From Psychrobacter faecalis (GTDB lineage: Bacteria; Pseudomonadota; Gammaproteobacteria; Pseudomonadales; Moraxellaceae), in the NCBI RefSeq assembly GCF_016107575.1, contig NZ_JABAST010000004.1, forward strand, positions 58,587 to 122,586: a stretch of DNA of 64,000 nt. The letters are read 5' to 3'. Each line of letters starts with the position of its first letter. Within the stretch, counting starts at the first letter, position 1. Below the pieces are notes generated by a model. That model was not told the DNA's origin. It saw nothing but the letters and a program-made list of their open reading frames with translations, and made no database searches. Shown here one piece after another: positions 1 through 8,744 of this stretch. The position numbers and the translations under genes were made by a program.

Positions 1-971
1 GCACCAAATACAATCGCTTGCTGACCTTTAAACACCCTTGCCAAATACAAATCATATAGCATGCGCTCGATACGGTAAGCTTGCTCGCCGACGTCTTCTA
101 AAAATACGATACCATCTTTGATCCGTGGTAAGTACTCACTCCCTGCCAGTGCCGATACTACGCTGAGATTGCCGCCCCAAATGGTGCCGGTTAGCGTTTT
201 AGGTTCAGTGTTTGTCAAAATACTGGGTAAATTTACACTGGTTAAAGACGCATCTGCTATATTAATCGTCAAATTAGAATTGGTTAATGCTTCTACGAAT
301 TGGCGACAGCTGACTTGATCCGGTTTGGTTTTGCCAAACTCGCTATAAAGCATTGGCGCCGCAAGCGAGCTCATACTGCCTTTTGCCAGTAGCGCACACT
401 GGATCGCCGTCACATCGCTAAAGCCCGCCAGTATCGTACCGCGCTCCTTCATAATACGCCCAAGCGTTGACCAATCCACCATTGGTAATACTCGCACTGC
501 ACCGTAGCCACCACGTACCCCAAGTAGCAGTTTAGGTGCTTTTATCGCACCCGTAGCGATGTTTTGTAAGTCACTGGCACGCTGCGAATCCGTACCCGCA
601 AAGCGCAAATACTGCCGTTTGGTAATTGCCGGATTATCCACTTTAAAACCCGCGCAGGCTAAACGCTCTAACGCCAACTCATTACGTTCGTCACTACCAC
701 CGACATTAGAGCTAGCAAAAAGCCGCGTTTCAATCGTTGGGACGATACATCTTGCTGGCGCTGGTTGTGCCTCACCTTTAAAAGACAAATGCTCATCTGA
801 AAACGCTGTTGGTAAATCATCCTTGGTAAGCTGCGTACCGCTATCTTGCTCAATAGCATTTGTAGCCAACGCCCGAGTGATATTTTGCGTCGCTAGAAGC
901 CCTGCTCCGGCACCAATACCAACGTGACGTAAAAACTGGCGACGATTTAACTTGGATGATATCTTAGTCAT
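1..971 (-). CDS. LD-carboxypeptidase (peptidase family S66), 3' part cut by window edge
   Basis: Probably removes the terminal D-alanine from the tetrapeptide of recycled murein, as in the LdcA/S66 family. The start at 971 gives a twin-arginine-like N-terminus (NRRQFLRHVGIGAGAG), so the protein is likely exported. Family motifs are visible: GVRGGYGAVRVLP, the nucleophile region GFSDVTAIQ, GGNLSVV and FLEDVGEQAYRIERML, which carries the catalytic Glu. The catalytic His and the C-terminus lie beyond base 1. It stands alone here, divergent from the next gene. S66 membership is a confident motif match; the exact substrate is inferred. Confidence 0.85.
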   Translation of the reverse strand, partial: MTKISSKLNRRQFLRHVGIGAGAGLLATQNITRALATNAIEQDSGTQLTKDDLPTAFSDEHLSFKGEAQPAPARCIVPTIETRLFASSNVGGSDERNELALERLACAGFKVDNPAITKRQYLRFAGTDSQRASDLQNIATGAIKAPKLLLGVRGGYGAVRVLPMVDWSTLGRIMKERGTILAGFSDVTAIQCALLAKGSMSSLAAPMLYSEFGKTKPDQVSCRQFVEALTNSNLTINIADASLTSVNLPSILTNTEPKTLTGTIWGGNLSVVSALAGSEYLPRIKDGIVFLEDVGEQAYRIERMLYDLYLARVFKGQQAIVFG

Positions 972-1231
972 GATGCTACCTTTTTTACCGTTTAATTGCT
1001 GCTTACCCTAGCAACCATTATTGAAACAAAGCGCGTATTATAACGCAGGTTAGGATACTATTTAGTACTCGAGCAGTATAGAACGCTTAAGTCAGGAGCA
1101 TTTGGCATTTTAATAGACAACAAAACGATACAGAGTTACTTGCCGTCTTATTTGGCTACAGACCCGACTCTTGCTATAGTAAAACGCGTTGAACAACAAA
1201 CAATAATGATAGATATAAAAGGATTATAAAG

Positions 1232-1684
1232 ATGGCTGAGCAAGAAAGTGCAAAAGAGAAAGACAATAAAAGTCTGATCGATAGTATTAAAATCATCTTA
1301 GGTAAAGAAGATAAGCTGAAGGATCAACTCGAAAAAGAAAAAGGTCTTGAGAGTTATGCTAAGGATTTGCTGTTGCTGATGAGCTTAGTCAAAGACTATT
1401 ACCAAGGCAACTATCGCAATATCCCTTATAAAACCATTTCAGCAGCCGTGGTTGGCCTGCTTTACGTGATCAACCCTATCGATATCATTCCTGACTTTAT
1501 CCCCTTTATCGGTCATATCGATGACGTCTTGGTGCTCAGATTTTGTCTAAAACTTGTAGAAAAGGATTTGGCAAAATACAAAAACTGGAAAAATGAGCAA
1601 ACAGCGTCGAAAGACGAAAATTCAAAGCCTGGCAATAAACAGCTAGAGGATAAAAGTAAACGCTTAAAGAAAACAGATAAATAA
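1232..1684 (+). CDS. YkvA-family (DUF1232) protein
   Basis: A 150-residue protein with a central DUF1232 segment (about residues 62-105): a hydrophobic helix followed by INPIDIIPDFIPFIGHIDD, the family signature. Both ends are highly charged (Lys/Glu/Asp), the C-terminal 40 residues likely disordered. AAGG lies just upstream of the ATG. The family's biochemical role is unknown; a membrane-associated role is usually suggested because of the hydrophobic core. A strong terminator follows, so it is probably monocistronic. Confidence 0.75.
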   Translation: MAEQESAKEKDNKSLIDSIKIILGKEDKLKDQLEKEKGLESYAKDLLLLMSLVKDYYQGNYRNIPYKTISAAVVGLLYVINPIDIIPDFIPFIGHIDDVLVLRFCLKLVEKDLAKYKNWKNEQTASKDENSKPGNKQLEDKSKRLKKTDK

Positions 1685-1702
1685 TCTGGTAAGCAATCTC
1701 AT

Positions 1703-1743
1703 AAAAAACACGGTCAATGACGCATGCACTGACCGTGTTTTTT
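1703..1743 (+). terminator. Rho-independent terminator after the DUF1232 gene
   Basis: A perfect stem ACACGGTCA / TGACCGTGT, flanked by A6 and T6 runs, about 20 bp after the stop codon. The A/T flanks make it usable in both directions, which would also serve the convergent gene at 1803. Confidence 0.85.
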
Positions 1744-1802
1744 ATAGGCCTAAAATAGAAATCTTTTAAATGTATTTAAGCACTTAGCCTTTTAATTTTT
1801 TA

Positions 1803-2108
1803 TTAATCAGGCACATCATAGCTTGGCTTTTCTGGATTTAGACCAAACGAATATACAAAGGTTCCTATAAGGCTATTAATGATAATAAATGGCAAATCAA
1901 TGGCCACATGGCCGAGTAAATAGCGGCCGATGAGCCACGACACAATCAACATAATTATGAAAAATGCGCCGAGGTATCTTAAGATAGTTGGATGTTTGAG
2001 ATGATAAGGCTGCTCAGGTTTTGGTTGTTTATCGAGAATATAGGTTCTTACTGCCCAACCGGCCGCGTAACAAAATCCACCCAACACCACATAACTAAAA
2101 AAATTCAT
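1803..2108 (-). CDS. Small membrane protein, unknown function
   Basis: A 101-residue protein with about three hydrophobic segments (roughly residues 4-20, 45-64 and 70-90), separated by a short basic/proline-rich loop (DKQPKPEQPYHLKHP). No family was recognised. It lies convergent to the DUF1232 gene and upstream of nothing obviously related; a separate lipoprotein gene sits 100 bp upstream on the same strand. Inner-membrane location is inferred from hydrophobicity only. Confidence 0.6.
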   Translation of the reverse strand: MNFFSYVVLGGFCYAAGWAVRTYILDKQPKPEQPYHLKHPTILRYLGAFFIIMLIVSWLIGRYLLGHVAIDLPFIIINSLIGTFVYSFGLNPEKPSYDVPD

Positions 2109-2210
2109 ATTGCCCGACTCTGATTAGAGGGTTGTTTATCATAAATACTGATTTATAAGGACTTTTTAAATACTGTCATTTCAAGCTTTGTCGTTTAAAG
2201 CATTGTCATT

Positions 2211-2768
2211 TCAAATACTGTCATTGACGTTATCAATCACAATATTGGCGTGAGGATTGGCTAAAATATCGGTATTAACGTCATCACATTCGACGCGATA
2301 AATGGTATTGGCACCGCGATAAATGTAAGACAAGTACTCACTATCTAGTAGCGGATCGATATTGGCATAAACAGGCTTCACATGCGCCAACACCAGCACT
2401 CTATCTGGACGACCAATCACCGCATCGACATTATCAGGGTCGATAGAAAAATACGTCGGGATATCACTTTTTGCAAGCACCTCTAACGGTTCAGCGTCAT
2501 CCCAAACGCGCTTAGCGCTAGCAGGCTCTTTCATTTGCATGACCCAACCGCCGCCCTGTTGGCTAACTTTTATTTGCGCCGGCTCATCACGACTGACTGT
2601 GTAGCAGCCTGCAAATATGGATAAATCCGCTGGCGCCTCAGCTTTTTTGGCATCAGCTGGCGTATTACTGTCATTACAGGCACTCAAAAACAGCGCGCTA
2701 CTTGCCATTAGAGCGACCATTAAAGGCATTAATTTTTTATTCAAAACATTCGAGCTTACGGACATCAT
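2211..2768 (-). CDS. Putative lipoprotein, unknown function
   Basis: The chosen start (MMSVSSNVLNKK...) has AGGA seven bases upstream; a start five codons further upstream at 2783 is also open. The N-terminus is a lipoprotein signal ending in the lipobox LSAC, so the mature protein begins at that Cys and is probably membrane-anchored in the periplasm. The body (about 150 residues) contains FAGCYTVSRDEPAQIKV and several acidic stretches, with no catalytic motif I recognise. It is transcribed divergently from the rnhA/dnaQ locus. Confidence 0.65.
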   Translation of the reverse strand: MMSVSSNVLNKKLMPLMVALMASSALFLSACNDSNTPADAKKAEAPADLSIFAGCYTVSRDEPAQIKVSQQGGGWVMQMKEPASAKRVWDDAEPLEVLAKSDIPTYFSIDPDNVDAVIGRPDRVLVLAHVKPVYANIDPLLDSEYLSYIYRGANTIYRVECDDVNTDILANPHANIVIDNVNDSI

Positions 2769-3054
2769 GGATTTATCCTGCATTGGTACATAAAAGCTTA
2801 TATTGTGCTTATTGTGCTAAGGCATGTCCGCACAATCACAGCTATTTTAACAGAAAACGGCAGCGTTACCGCTATGATATGTGCTTTTGCCCTTTTATGG
2901 TTTTTATTCCTAGCAGTCACTGATAGATAAGCGACCATAAACAAGCAAGATTTGCTATACTCAACCCTAAAATAGATGGTGCTAGCCTGTGCAAAAATAA
3001 CGCTAGAAACCCTCTTTGCTCGATGTTTATTACTTATTAGGCTCATACTTTTTT

Positions 3055-4659
3055 ATGTCAGAAAACTCTACTTCAGCGCGTTCATTTAATACGAGCAATC
3101 CGCTTGCTGCCAAAGCAAATACGACGGTTGCCTATACCGACGGCGCTTGTAAAGGCAATCCAGGTGCTGGCGGCTGGGGCGCGCACTTAATATTTAGCGA
3201 TGGGCAGACGCAGGATTTGTATGGCGGTGAACAAGTAACCACCAATAATCGCATGGAGCTGATGGGTGCGATACAAGCATTGACCCATAGTCCGCGTGAG
3301 CAAATCCTTGAGATTTGGACAGACTCAAGCTATGTGAAAAAGGGTATCACCGAATGGATTGAAGGCTGGAAAAAACGCGGCTGGAAAACGGCCAGCAAAA
3401 AACCGGTGGCCAATCAAGACCTTTGGCAGCAATTAGATGCGCTTTGCCAGCAGCGCGATGTCGCTTGGCACTGGGTGAAAGGTCACGCCGGACACGCGGG
3501 CAATGAAAAAGCTGACGAGCTAGCAAACTTGGGCGTGACGTCTAGCAGTGAAGATTTGAAAACCGCTAGCTTGCAAGATTCTGCTAAAAAAAAAGACCGA
3601 CTGATGACTGATAACAAGCAGAGTCCGAGCAATGATTGGTTAAAATTTGACCCATTAGGCTTTGATATGATGGATGATGAGCTTGATGAGTCGCTATTAG
3701 ATGGTCAAAATCTTACTGACGATATGGTAAATACAATATCAAATCCAATGGCAAACACAGATATGTTAGTAGAAGAGAATCACAGTCCCTATAATGCTAA
3801 TGAACCCATGAGAAATACTGTTATGTCAGATATAGATACGAATATGGATACTGAAGTAGAAACTAAAACGGAAGCTCGCATAGACACGGACACACCGACA
3901 TTCGATGGTGACACTAGCCGAGCCAATCCGCATTTTATACCCCTGCTACCCAAACCTATCCACCGCCATGAATCTGACCGCCAGCTCATTATGGATACGG
4001 AGACCACCGGTCTTGACCCTATGAAGGGCGACCGCATTATTGAGGTCGGTATCGTAGAGTTAGTCGGGCGTAAATTTACCGGCGAGAAACTGCACGTCTA
4101 CATCAATCCGAAGCGCGGAATGGATGAGGAGGTGATTCGTATTCACGGAATCTCTGAAGCGTTTTTAACCGATAAACCGACCTTTGATCAAGTGGCTCAA
4201 GCGCTTTATGACTTTATGGACGGTGCCGAAATCATCGCTCATAACGCTACCTTTGATATGAACTTCTTAAATATGGAGTTTGCCAAAGTTGGCATGCACG
4301 ACTTTGCCGAGCGCGTACGAGTGACCGACTCTTTGATGATGGCAAAACAGCAATATCCGGGGCAAAAAAATACCCTAGATGCTCTGGTTCGTCGCTTAGA
4401 TGTCGGTAAACAAGACCGTACTTTCCACGGCGCATTACTTGACTCGGAGATTTTGGCGGAAGTTTATCTGGCGATGACCGGTGGGCAAGTCACGCTGGCG
4501 ATTGAGGAAGATACCCAAGCCGATGGCGGACATACTGCCCATGCAAACTTTGCCGATTTGGCGGCTTTATTGCTCGAGTCAAGCAGTAATGAGAGCGCCA
4601 ATCAAGGCTGGTATGCGTCGCTTGCGGACGATTATCCTGCGCTTAAAGATAAAATGTAA
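3055..4659 (+). CDS. rnhA-dnaQ: RNase HI - DNA polymerase III epsilon (DnaQ) joined reading frame
   Basis: As read, a 534-residue frame carrying two enzymes. Residues ~24-170 are RNase HI, which cuts RNA in RNA/DNA hybrids, with its acidic residues in [10 protein letters not shown] (Asp29), [17 protein letters not shown] and the His/Asp of [16 protein letters not shown]. Residues ~300-490 are a DEDD proofreading exonuclease: [10 protein letters not shown] (ExoI), [10 protein letters not shown] (ExoII), [14 protein letters not shown] (ExoIII). The two are linked by ~130 acidic, low-complexity residues. The start at 3055 is preferred to the upstream TTG at 3016. An A9 run at 3586-3594 lies just before an in-frame ATG at 3604. 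Loss of one A would end RNase HI at a TGA overlapping that ATG, so these may really be two coupled genes. Confidence 0.85.
   Translation: MSENSTSARSFNTSNPLAAKANTTVAYTDGACKGNPGAGGWGAHLIFSDGQTQDLYGGEQVTTNNRMELMGAIQALTHSPREQILEIWTDSSYVKKGITEWIEGWKKRGWKTASKKPVANQDLWQQLDALCQQRDVAWHWVKGHAGHAGNEKADELANLGVTSSSEDLKTASLQDSAKKKDRLMTDNKQSPSNDWLKFDPLGFDMMDDELDESLLDGQNLTDDMVNTISNPMANTDMLVEENHSPYNANEPMRNTVMSDIDTNMDTEVETKTEARIDTDTPTFDGDTSRANPHFIPLLPKPIHRHESDRQLIMDTETTGLDPMKGDRIIEVGIVELVGRKFTGEKLHVYINPKRGMDEEVIRIHGISEAFLTDKPTFDQVAQALYDFMDGAEIIAHNATFDMNFLNMEFAKVGMHDFAERVRVTDSLMMAKQQYPGQKNTLDALVRRLDVGKQDRTFHGALLDSEILAEVYLAMTGGQVTLAIEEDTQADGGHTAHANFADLAALLLESSSNESANQGWYASLADDYPALKDKM
3586..3606 (+). other. A9 slippery run and TGATG overlap at the rnhA/dnaQ junction
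   Basis: Nine adenines (3586-3594) separate the RNase HI domain from the linker. Read with eight adenines the RNase HI frame ends at TGA 3602-3604, which overlaps ATG 3604-3606 in the DnaQ frame. Read with ten it also ends within nine codons. With nine the two domains are fused. This is direct sequence observation; whether it is slippage, real fusion or a homopolymer error cannot be told here. Confidence 0.8.
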
Positions 4660-4839
4660 CCCGTGAAGCATAAGTCATTAAAACGGTTTTTTATATGAAC
4701 ATAACGCCTTATACTGACCGTTAAGTAAGTAAATCTTGATTGTTATGCCGATAAGCGTTAAAACCTTATTTATAGACATTTTCAAATGCTCATCTAAACC
4801 TTTGCTATTTTCATCAGTACGTCATGGAAAAAAACAACT

Positions 4840-6522
4840 ATGAATCCTTCTACACAAATGAAATTAACCGCCCCGACCTTGAGTGTGACTGATTTTAACC
4901 TACCATCGCTGCATTTATTGCACGATGAAATTAAGGTTATTTTAAAAGATACTGAAATTCATTTGGGCGAATTTAATGATGATGATAGCCAAGCGCCTTT
5001 ATTGTTAGACTCTATTATTGTCCTAAAACAGCTGTCTTGTATTTTTCAGCTGATATCTTCGGTCGGGGCAGAAGTGCTCAATAACGCCATCGTCAATGGC
5101 TTGCAAAAACTTTATGACAGCCGTGATAATAATGATAATGCTTTGATTATGGATTTATCAGAAGCCATTATGACGCTTGATCGTTATATTGAGTTTATTT
5201 TGCTGACCGAATCGGTAGAGCCGACTTTACTCCTGCCTATCATCAATAGACTCAACGCTCATGGGCAAGCAGCACCGATCGATGTCGATTATTTTGCCGC
5301 GTTTGGTCATAGCAGCGTCATTATCGCTAATCCTGAAAACAACTTTCAACCGCTTAACGAGCTCAATCTTGATAGCGAATTATTAACTTATGCTTATCGT
5401 AGTGGACTTGGCGTTGCCTTATTAAATCAAGACGGTAAGGTAAGTGAGGATGAGCAGCAAAAGCTCGATGCGATGTCGGCAGCGTGCGCCTTGATAGCAG
5501 CAAATACCAACAGCCTGTTTTGGCAAGCAGCCACCGCTGCCGTTACGGATATTGCCAGCATTTTGCCGCTAAGCTTAAGCCAAAAACACACGCTCATTTA
5601 TTTAGAGCAGCAGTTTCAAAGCTATCTGCCAGTAATGGACACGCGCTTTGCGCACTTGGTCAGCTTTGCTTGCCAGCGCGATACCAAAGAGGCACAAACG
5701 CTGCGTGAACTATATGCCGCCAATCAATTGGAAGACTCACAGCGCAAACAAATGGCGCAGTTCCTATTTGGACCCAATCGTGCTTTAACCGATACCTTAA
5801 ACACCATTATTCAAGCGCAAATCAACACCATCAAAGAAAATGTCGATAGCTACGCACGCGGTGATTCTATCAACCCTGTTGATATGCAAACCTCGCAAAT
5901 CACCGAGCAACTGACTGAGCTGCGTTCAGCTTTTCAGTTATTGGGTCTGGCAAATGCTGCAAACAGTCTCAATGCTGCCGCAGAAGCGGTGAAAAAATGG
6001 CGCGCGCCTACGCCAGAAGATTTTGACCATTTATTACTCGCTTTGATGCACGCAGAAAACGCCACTATCGCCATGGCAGAGATGCATACCCCTGGGGCAA
6101 TCTATTTACCTTTGAATAATCCGCATATATCATTGCATCAGCTGAATACTGCCTATGATACCCTGATACAAGAAAGTCGTACGGCGATTGCCAGCGCCGA
6201 ACAAGCCATCACCGATTATTTGGCTGAGCCTGAGCGCGATGTATTAAATATTCAAAATATTCCTGAAATGCTGCGCCAAGTGTCAGGTGCAGTGCGCTTT
6301 TTACAGCTGCCAACGCCCGCCAGTATGCTTAGCCAATTGGCAAGTTATTTGCAGCAGCGTATCGGCAACGGCGCCCGCTTAGATGATGGTACTTTGGCTT
6401 ATATTGCTGATGTCATTATGGCCGTTGACCATCATTTAGATGGCTTTGAAAACAATCGCCCAGTCAGTAAGCAAGCGTTAGATGTTGGGCAACAAAGCTT
6501 AAGCCAACTGCTTGCGGCATAA
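4840..6522 (+). CDS. FimL / ChpA N-terminal-like scaffold protein
   Basis: A 560-residue, almost wholly alpha-helical, soluble acidic protein without signal peptide. Length and layout resemble Pseudomonas FimL, a scaffold related to the N-terminus of the ChpA histidine kinase that supports type IV pilus function and cAMP signalling. Features seen include a start LHLLHDEIKVILKDTEIHLGEF, resembling the opening helices of degenerate HPt repeats, and repeated helical blocks at ~1-120, 260-370 and 420-550. No kinase, receiver or DNA-binding motif was seen. The family call rests on my recollection of the fold pattern and size, not on an alignment. It stands alone between dnaQ and nudC. Confidence 0.5.
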   Translation: MNPSTQMKLTAPTLSVTDFNLPSLHLLHDEIKVILKDTEIHLGEFNDDDSQAPLLLDSIIVLKQLSCIFQLISSVGAEVLNNAIVNGLQKLYDSRDNNDNALIMDLSEAIMTLDRYIEFILLTESVEPTLLLPIINRLNAHGQAAPIDVDYFAAFGHSSVIIANPENNFQPLNELNLDSELLTYAYRSGLGVALLNQDGKVSEDEQQKLDAMSAACALIAANTNSLFWQAATAAVTDIASILPLSLSQKHTLIYLEQQFQSYLPVMDTRFAHLVSFACQRDTKEAQTLRELYAANQLEDSQRKQMAQFLFGPNRALTDTLNTIIQAQINTIKENVDSYARGDSINPVDMQTSQITEQLTELRSAFQLLGLANAANSLNAAAEAVKKWRAPTPEDFDHLLLALMHAENATIAMAEMHTPGAIYLPLNNPHISLHQLNTAYDTLIQESRTAIASAEQAITDYLAEPERDVLNIQNIPEMLRQVSGAVRFLQLPTPASMLSQLASYLQQRIGNGARLDDGTLAYIADVIMAVDHHLDGFENNRPVSKQALDVGQQSLSQLLAA

Positions 6523-6531
6523 TTTTAGCGT

Positions 6532-6567
6532 ACTAAATAAGTAGATTAGATAGCTTACTTATTTAGT
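6532..6567. terminator. AT-rich 12-bp inverted repeat after the FimL-like gene
   Basis: ACTAAATAAGTA (6532-6543) pairs perfectly with TACTTATTTAGT (6556-6567) across a 12-base loop. It has no clear T-tract, so its use as a terminator is uncertain. Confidence 0.4.
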
Positions 6568-6590
6568 TATCATCTAACTGCTTATTTTAA

Positions 6591-6622
6591 ACAGACTCCT
6601 ACCCAAACGGATAAGAGTCTGT
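6591..6622 (+). other. Hairpin in the nudC leader
   Basis: ACAGACTC (6591-6598) and GAGTCTGT (6615-6622) form an 8-bp stem ending 25 bases before the nudC start. The bases after it are only weakly T-rich (CTTTG), so either a weak terminator of the upstream gene or an mRNA leader structure is possible. Confidence 0.35.
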
Positions 6623-6647
6623 CTTTGATTGTTTGGAAACTGAACCT

Positions 6648-7706
6648 ATGAGCCACGCCTTTATACTTCGTGACGAGACGATTTTATGTCGTCAAACGCC
6701 TCATGGCTGGTGGCCTATGCAGGTTGAGTTACCACAGTCTGATATCGATAACCCAGCGTTAAACACTCATGACACTCATAGCACGCAGCGAGCCTATCAA
6801 GTTGGCCGAGTGACACTATTTGAAAGCCTAGCGCCGACTCATTGGCTACCTAATGATGATAGCCGTCAAAACAAAAACAGCTTGACTGCTTTTGAAAGCG
6901 AAACTGCTAATACATTTACTACTAATGCTTTTACGTCAAAAGCTACCTTAGCAATGACTTATGATTATGCGATAGCAAATCATGTTACGTTGCCTAAAAT
7001 TTTAGAAAATGCTGAGTTAGAAAGTCGCGGTTTAACAAGCAATAATAAAGAAAAAAATACTTTAGGTAATGACGAGTGTGCTTTTATTGCGTATCGCCTG
7101 CTTATTACACAGCTGCCATTTGCCTTATCTGACCAACTTAGCCAAGCCATACAGTTGTTACGCTGGCAAGCAGACACGCAGTTTTGTAGTCGCTGCGCAG
7201 CTCCTGTTGTCCATACCAACCACGGTGAGCGCGCGATGGTCTGTCCTGTTTGCCGCTTACGCCAATATCCACGCGTGCAGCCGTGTATCATCACCGCTAT
7301 TACCCGACCCAATCCGCAAACGGGTGCCATGCAAATTTTATTGGCGCACCATCATCGTTATGGGCAACAAAAAACTCCTCAACAAGCGCTACAATATGGT
7401 TTGATTGCCGGTTTCGTAGAGGTCGGTGAAAGTTTAGAGCATGCGGTGGTACGCGAAGTGGCAGAAGAGGTAAATATTAGTCTCAAAGACATTCGCTATG
7501 TCAGCAGTCAACCTTGGCCATTTCCGTCCAATTTGATGCTCGGCTTTCGGGCGGCGTATGCGGGTGGAGATATCGTCATACAAGAAAACGAGCTGTCACA
7601 CGCCGATTTTTTTGACCTGACAAATTTACCAAAAATACCGTTTAAAGGTAGTATTGCCTATGCACTGATTGCACAAATTGCTCATGAACAAGGCATCTCG
7701 CTCTAA
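6648..7706 (+). CDS. nudC: NAD+ diphosphatase (NADH pyrophosphatase), Nudix family
   Basis: Hydrolyses NAD(H) to NMN(H) and AMP; NudC enzymes also remove NAD caps from RNA. The 352-residue protein has the NudC layout: a divergent N-terminal domain, a zinc ribbon with two CxxC pairs (FCSRCAAP, VCPVCR), the Nudix box GFVEVGESLEHAVVREVAEE (about residues 255-275) and the NudC-specific motif SQPWPFPSNLMLGF. ATG 6648 (MSHAFILRD) is preferred to the TTG five codons upstream. The N-terminal domain has a longer Asn/Thr-rich insert (about residues 70-130) than I expect for the family. Confidence 0.92.
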   Translation: MSHAFILRDETILCRQTPHGWWPMQVELPQSDIDNPALNTHDTHSTQRAYQVGRVTLFESLAPTHWLPNDDSRQNKNSLTAFESETANTFTTNAFTSKATLAMTYDYAIANHVTLPKILENAELESRGLTSNNKEKNTLGNDECAFIAYRLLITQLPFALSDQLSQAIQLLRWQADTQFCSRCAAPVVHTNHGERAMVCPVCRLRQYPRVQPCIITAITRPNPQTGAMQILLAHHHRYGQQKTPQQALQYGLIAGFVEVGESLEHAVVREVAEEVNISLKDIRYVSSQPWPFPSNLMLGFRAAYAGGDIVIQENELSHADFFDLTNLPKIPFKGSIAYALIAQIAHEQGISL

Positions 7707-7708
7707 TC

Positions 7709-7750
7709 GATATTTAATTTATAAGACCAAGATGTCTTTTATTAAATATC
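7709..7750. terminator. Compound palindrome after nudC
   Basis: Outer arms GATATTTAAT (7709-7718) and ATTAAATATC (7741-7750) enclose an inner hairpin AAGAC-CAAGAT-GTCTT. It begins just after the nudC stop; likely an RNA hairpin that ends or stabilises the nudC message. Confidence 0.45.
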
Positions 7751-7827
7751 AATACTCTTGATAAATAACGCTATTACCCTATTTGTTCATATTAGCACTT
7801 AGTACTAATATAAAGGTTTTACATTAA

Positions 7828-8679
7828 ATGCAAAGCACTACCAGTAACAACAGCAATCTTATCCGTCTTACCAATCTACCTATCTTGTTCGATAGCTTGG
7901 ACCTAGAGCGCTTACCAGCCGCAACCCAAGCAAAGATTGCGCGTATTGACGCCTGCTTGCCGCAAACCCAATGCGGGCTTTGTGACCATGCCGATGGCTG
8001 CTTGCCGTATGCGGTGGCGATTGTTATCGACAATGAGCCTTATAATAAATGTGTGCCCGGCGGTCAGCCGGTGACTGATGCGATTGCGCAAATCATCAAT
8101 CAAGATAGCAGCGATACACAACCACTTAACGCTGAGCCGTCAAAATGGCCGATAGATTCCAGCTCGCAGCGTCCAGTAGAAGTGCGCGCGGTGATTCGAG
8201 AAGATGATTGTATCGGCTGTACCAAGTGTATCCCCGCATGCCCTGTTGACGCCATCGTCGGGACTGGCAAGCATATGCATACTATTTTTACGGACTTATG
8301 CACGGGCTGTGAGCTATGTATTGCGCCCTGCCCAGTTGATTGCATAGACTTAGTCACCGTTGAGCGTACCCAATCGACAACTGAGCGCACGCTTGAACAA
8401 GAGGATTTGCGCCAACGTTATCATACGCATTTAAGACGCGTTAGTAAGCAGCTAGCGGATAGCAGCAATAGCAAGCCGGTGGTCAGCATGGTAGAAGCCA
8501 AGCTAAATAATGCCGCCAGTCAATCGTTAAATATCAGCGAAGAACAAGCAAAAAATACCATTGCCGCAGCTAAACTACGCAGTAAAATCAAGAAGTTAGA
8601 AAAGCAGCTGAGCGTGCGTCCAAACGCTAGCAAACAGACGGAGCTTGAAGCATTACAAGCTGAGCTTACCCAACTTTAA
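7828..8679 (+). CDS. rnfB: RnfB/RsxB-like ferredoxin subunit without membrane anchor
   Basis: A 283-residue iron-sulfur protein. Near residues 50-65 is the RnfB-type cluster motif CLPQTQCGLCDHADGC. Around residues 130-175 come two classical 4Fe-4S motifs, CIGCTKCIPACPVD and CTGCELCIAPCPVDC. The C-terminal ~100 residues are charged and helical. Classical RnfB starts with a membrane helix, which is missing here, and no rnfA, C, D, G or E gene is next to it. The neighbour nth follows 65 bp downstream, an arrangement reminiscent of the E. coli rsx-nth cluster. It probably passes electrons between soluble partners; the partner is unknown. Confidence 0.85.
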   Translation: MQSTTSNNSNLIRLTNLPILFDSLDLERLPAATQAKIARIDACLPQTQCGLCDHADGCLPYAVAIVIDNEPYNKCVPGGQPVTDAIAQIINQDSSDTQPLNAEPSKWPIDSSSQRPVEVRAVIREDDCIGCTKCIPACPVDAIVGTGKHMHTIFTDLCTGCELCIAPCPVDCIDLVTVERTQSTTERTLEQEDLRQRYHTHLRRVSKQLADSSNSKPVVSMVEAKLNNAASQSLNISEEQAKNTIAAAKLRSKIKKLEKQLSVRPNASKQTELEALQAELTQL

Positions 8680-8744
8680 TGGCTGATACTCTCTTTTGAA
8701 TAACCAATGAATAAAATAATGAATAAAACAGTGCTAACAATACC

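Noticed and set aside
559..927. 122-codon plus-strand open frame
   Set aside because: Lies antisense inside the LD-carboxypeptidase gene, which has family motifs; no ribosome site or recognisable product.
3789..4037. 82-codon minus-strand frame inside dnaQ
   Set aside because: Antisense shadow of the low-complexity linker; Ser/Val-rich composition is the mirror of acidic codons.
6532..7750. Inverted repeats flanking nudC as a composite mobile unit
   Set aside because: The two palindromes differ in sequence and length and fit terminator/leader structures better than transposon ends.
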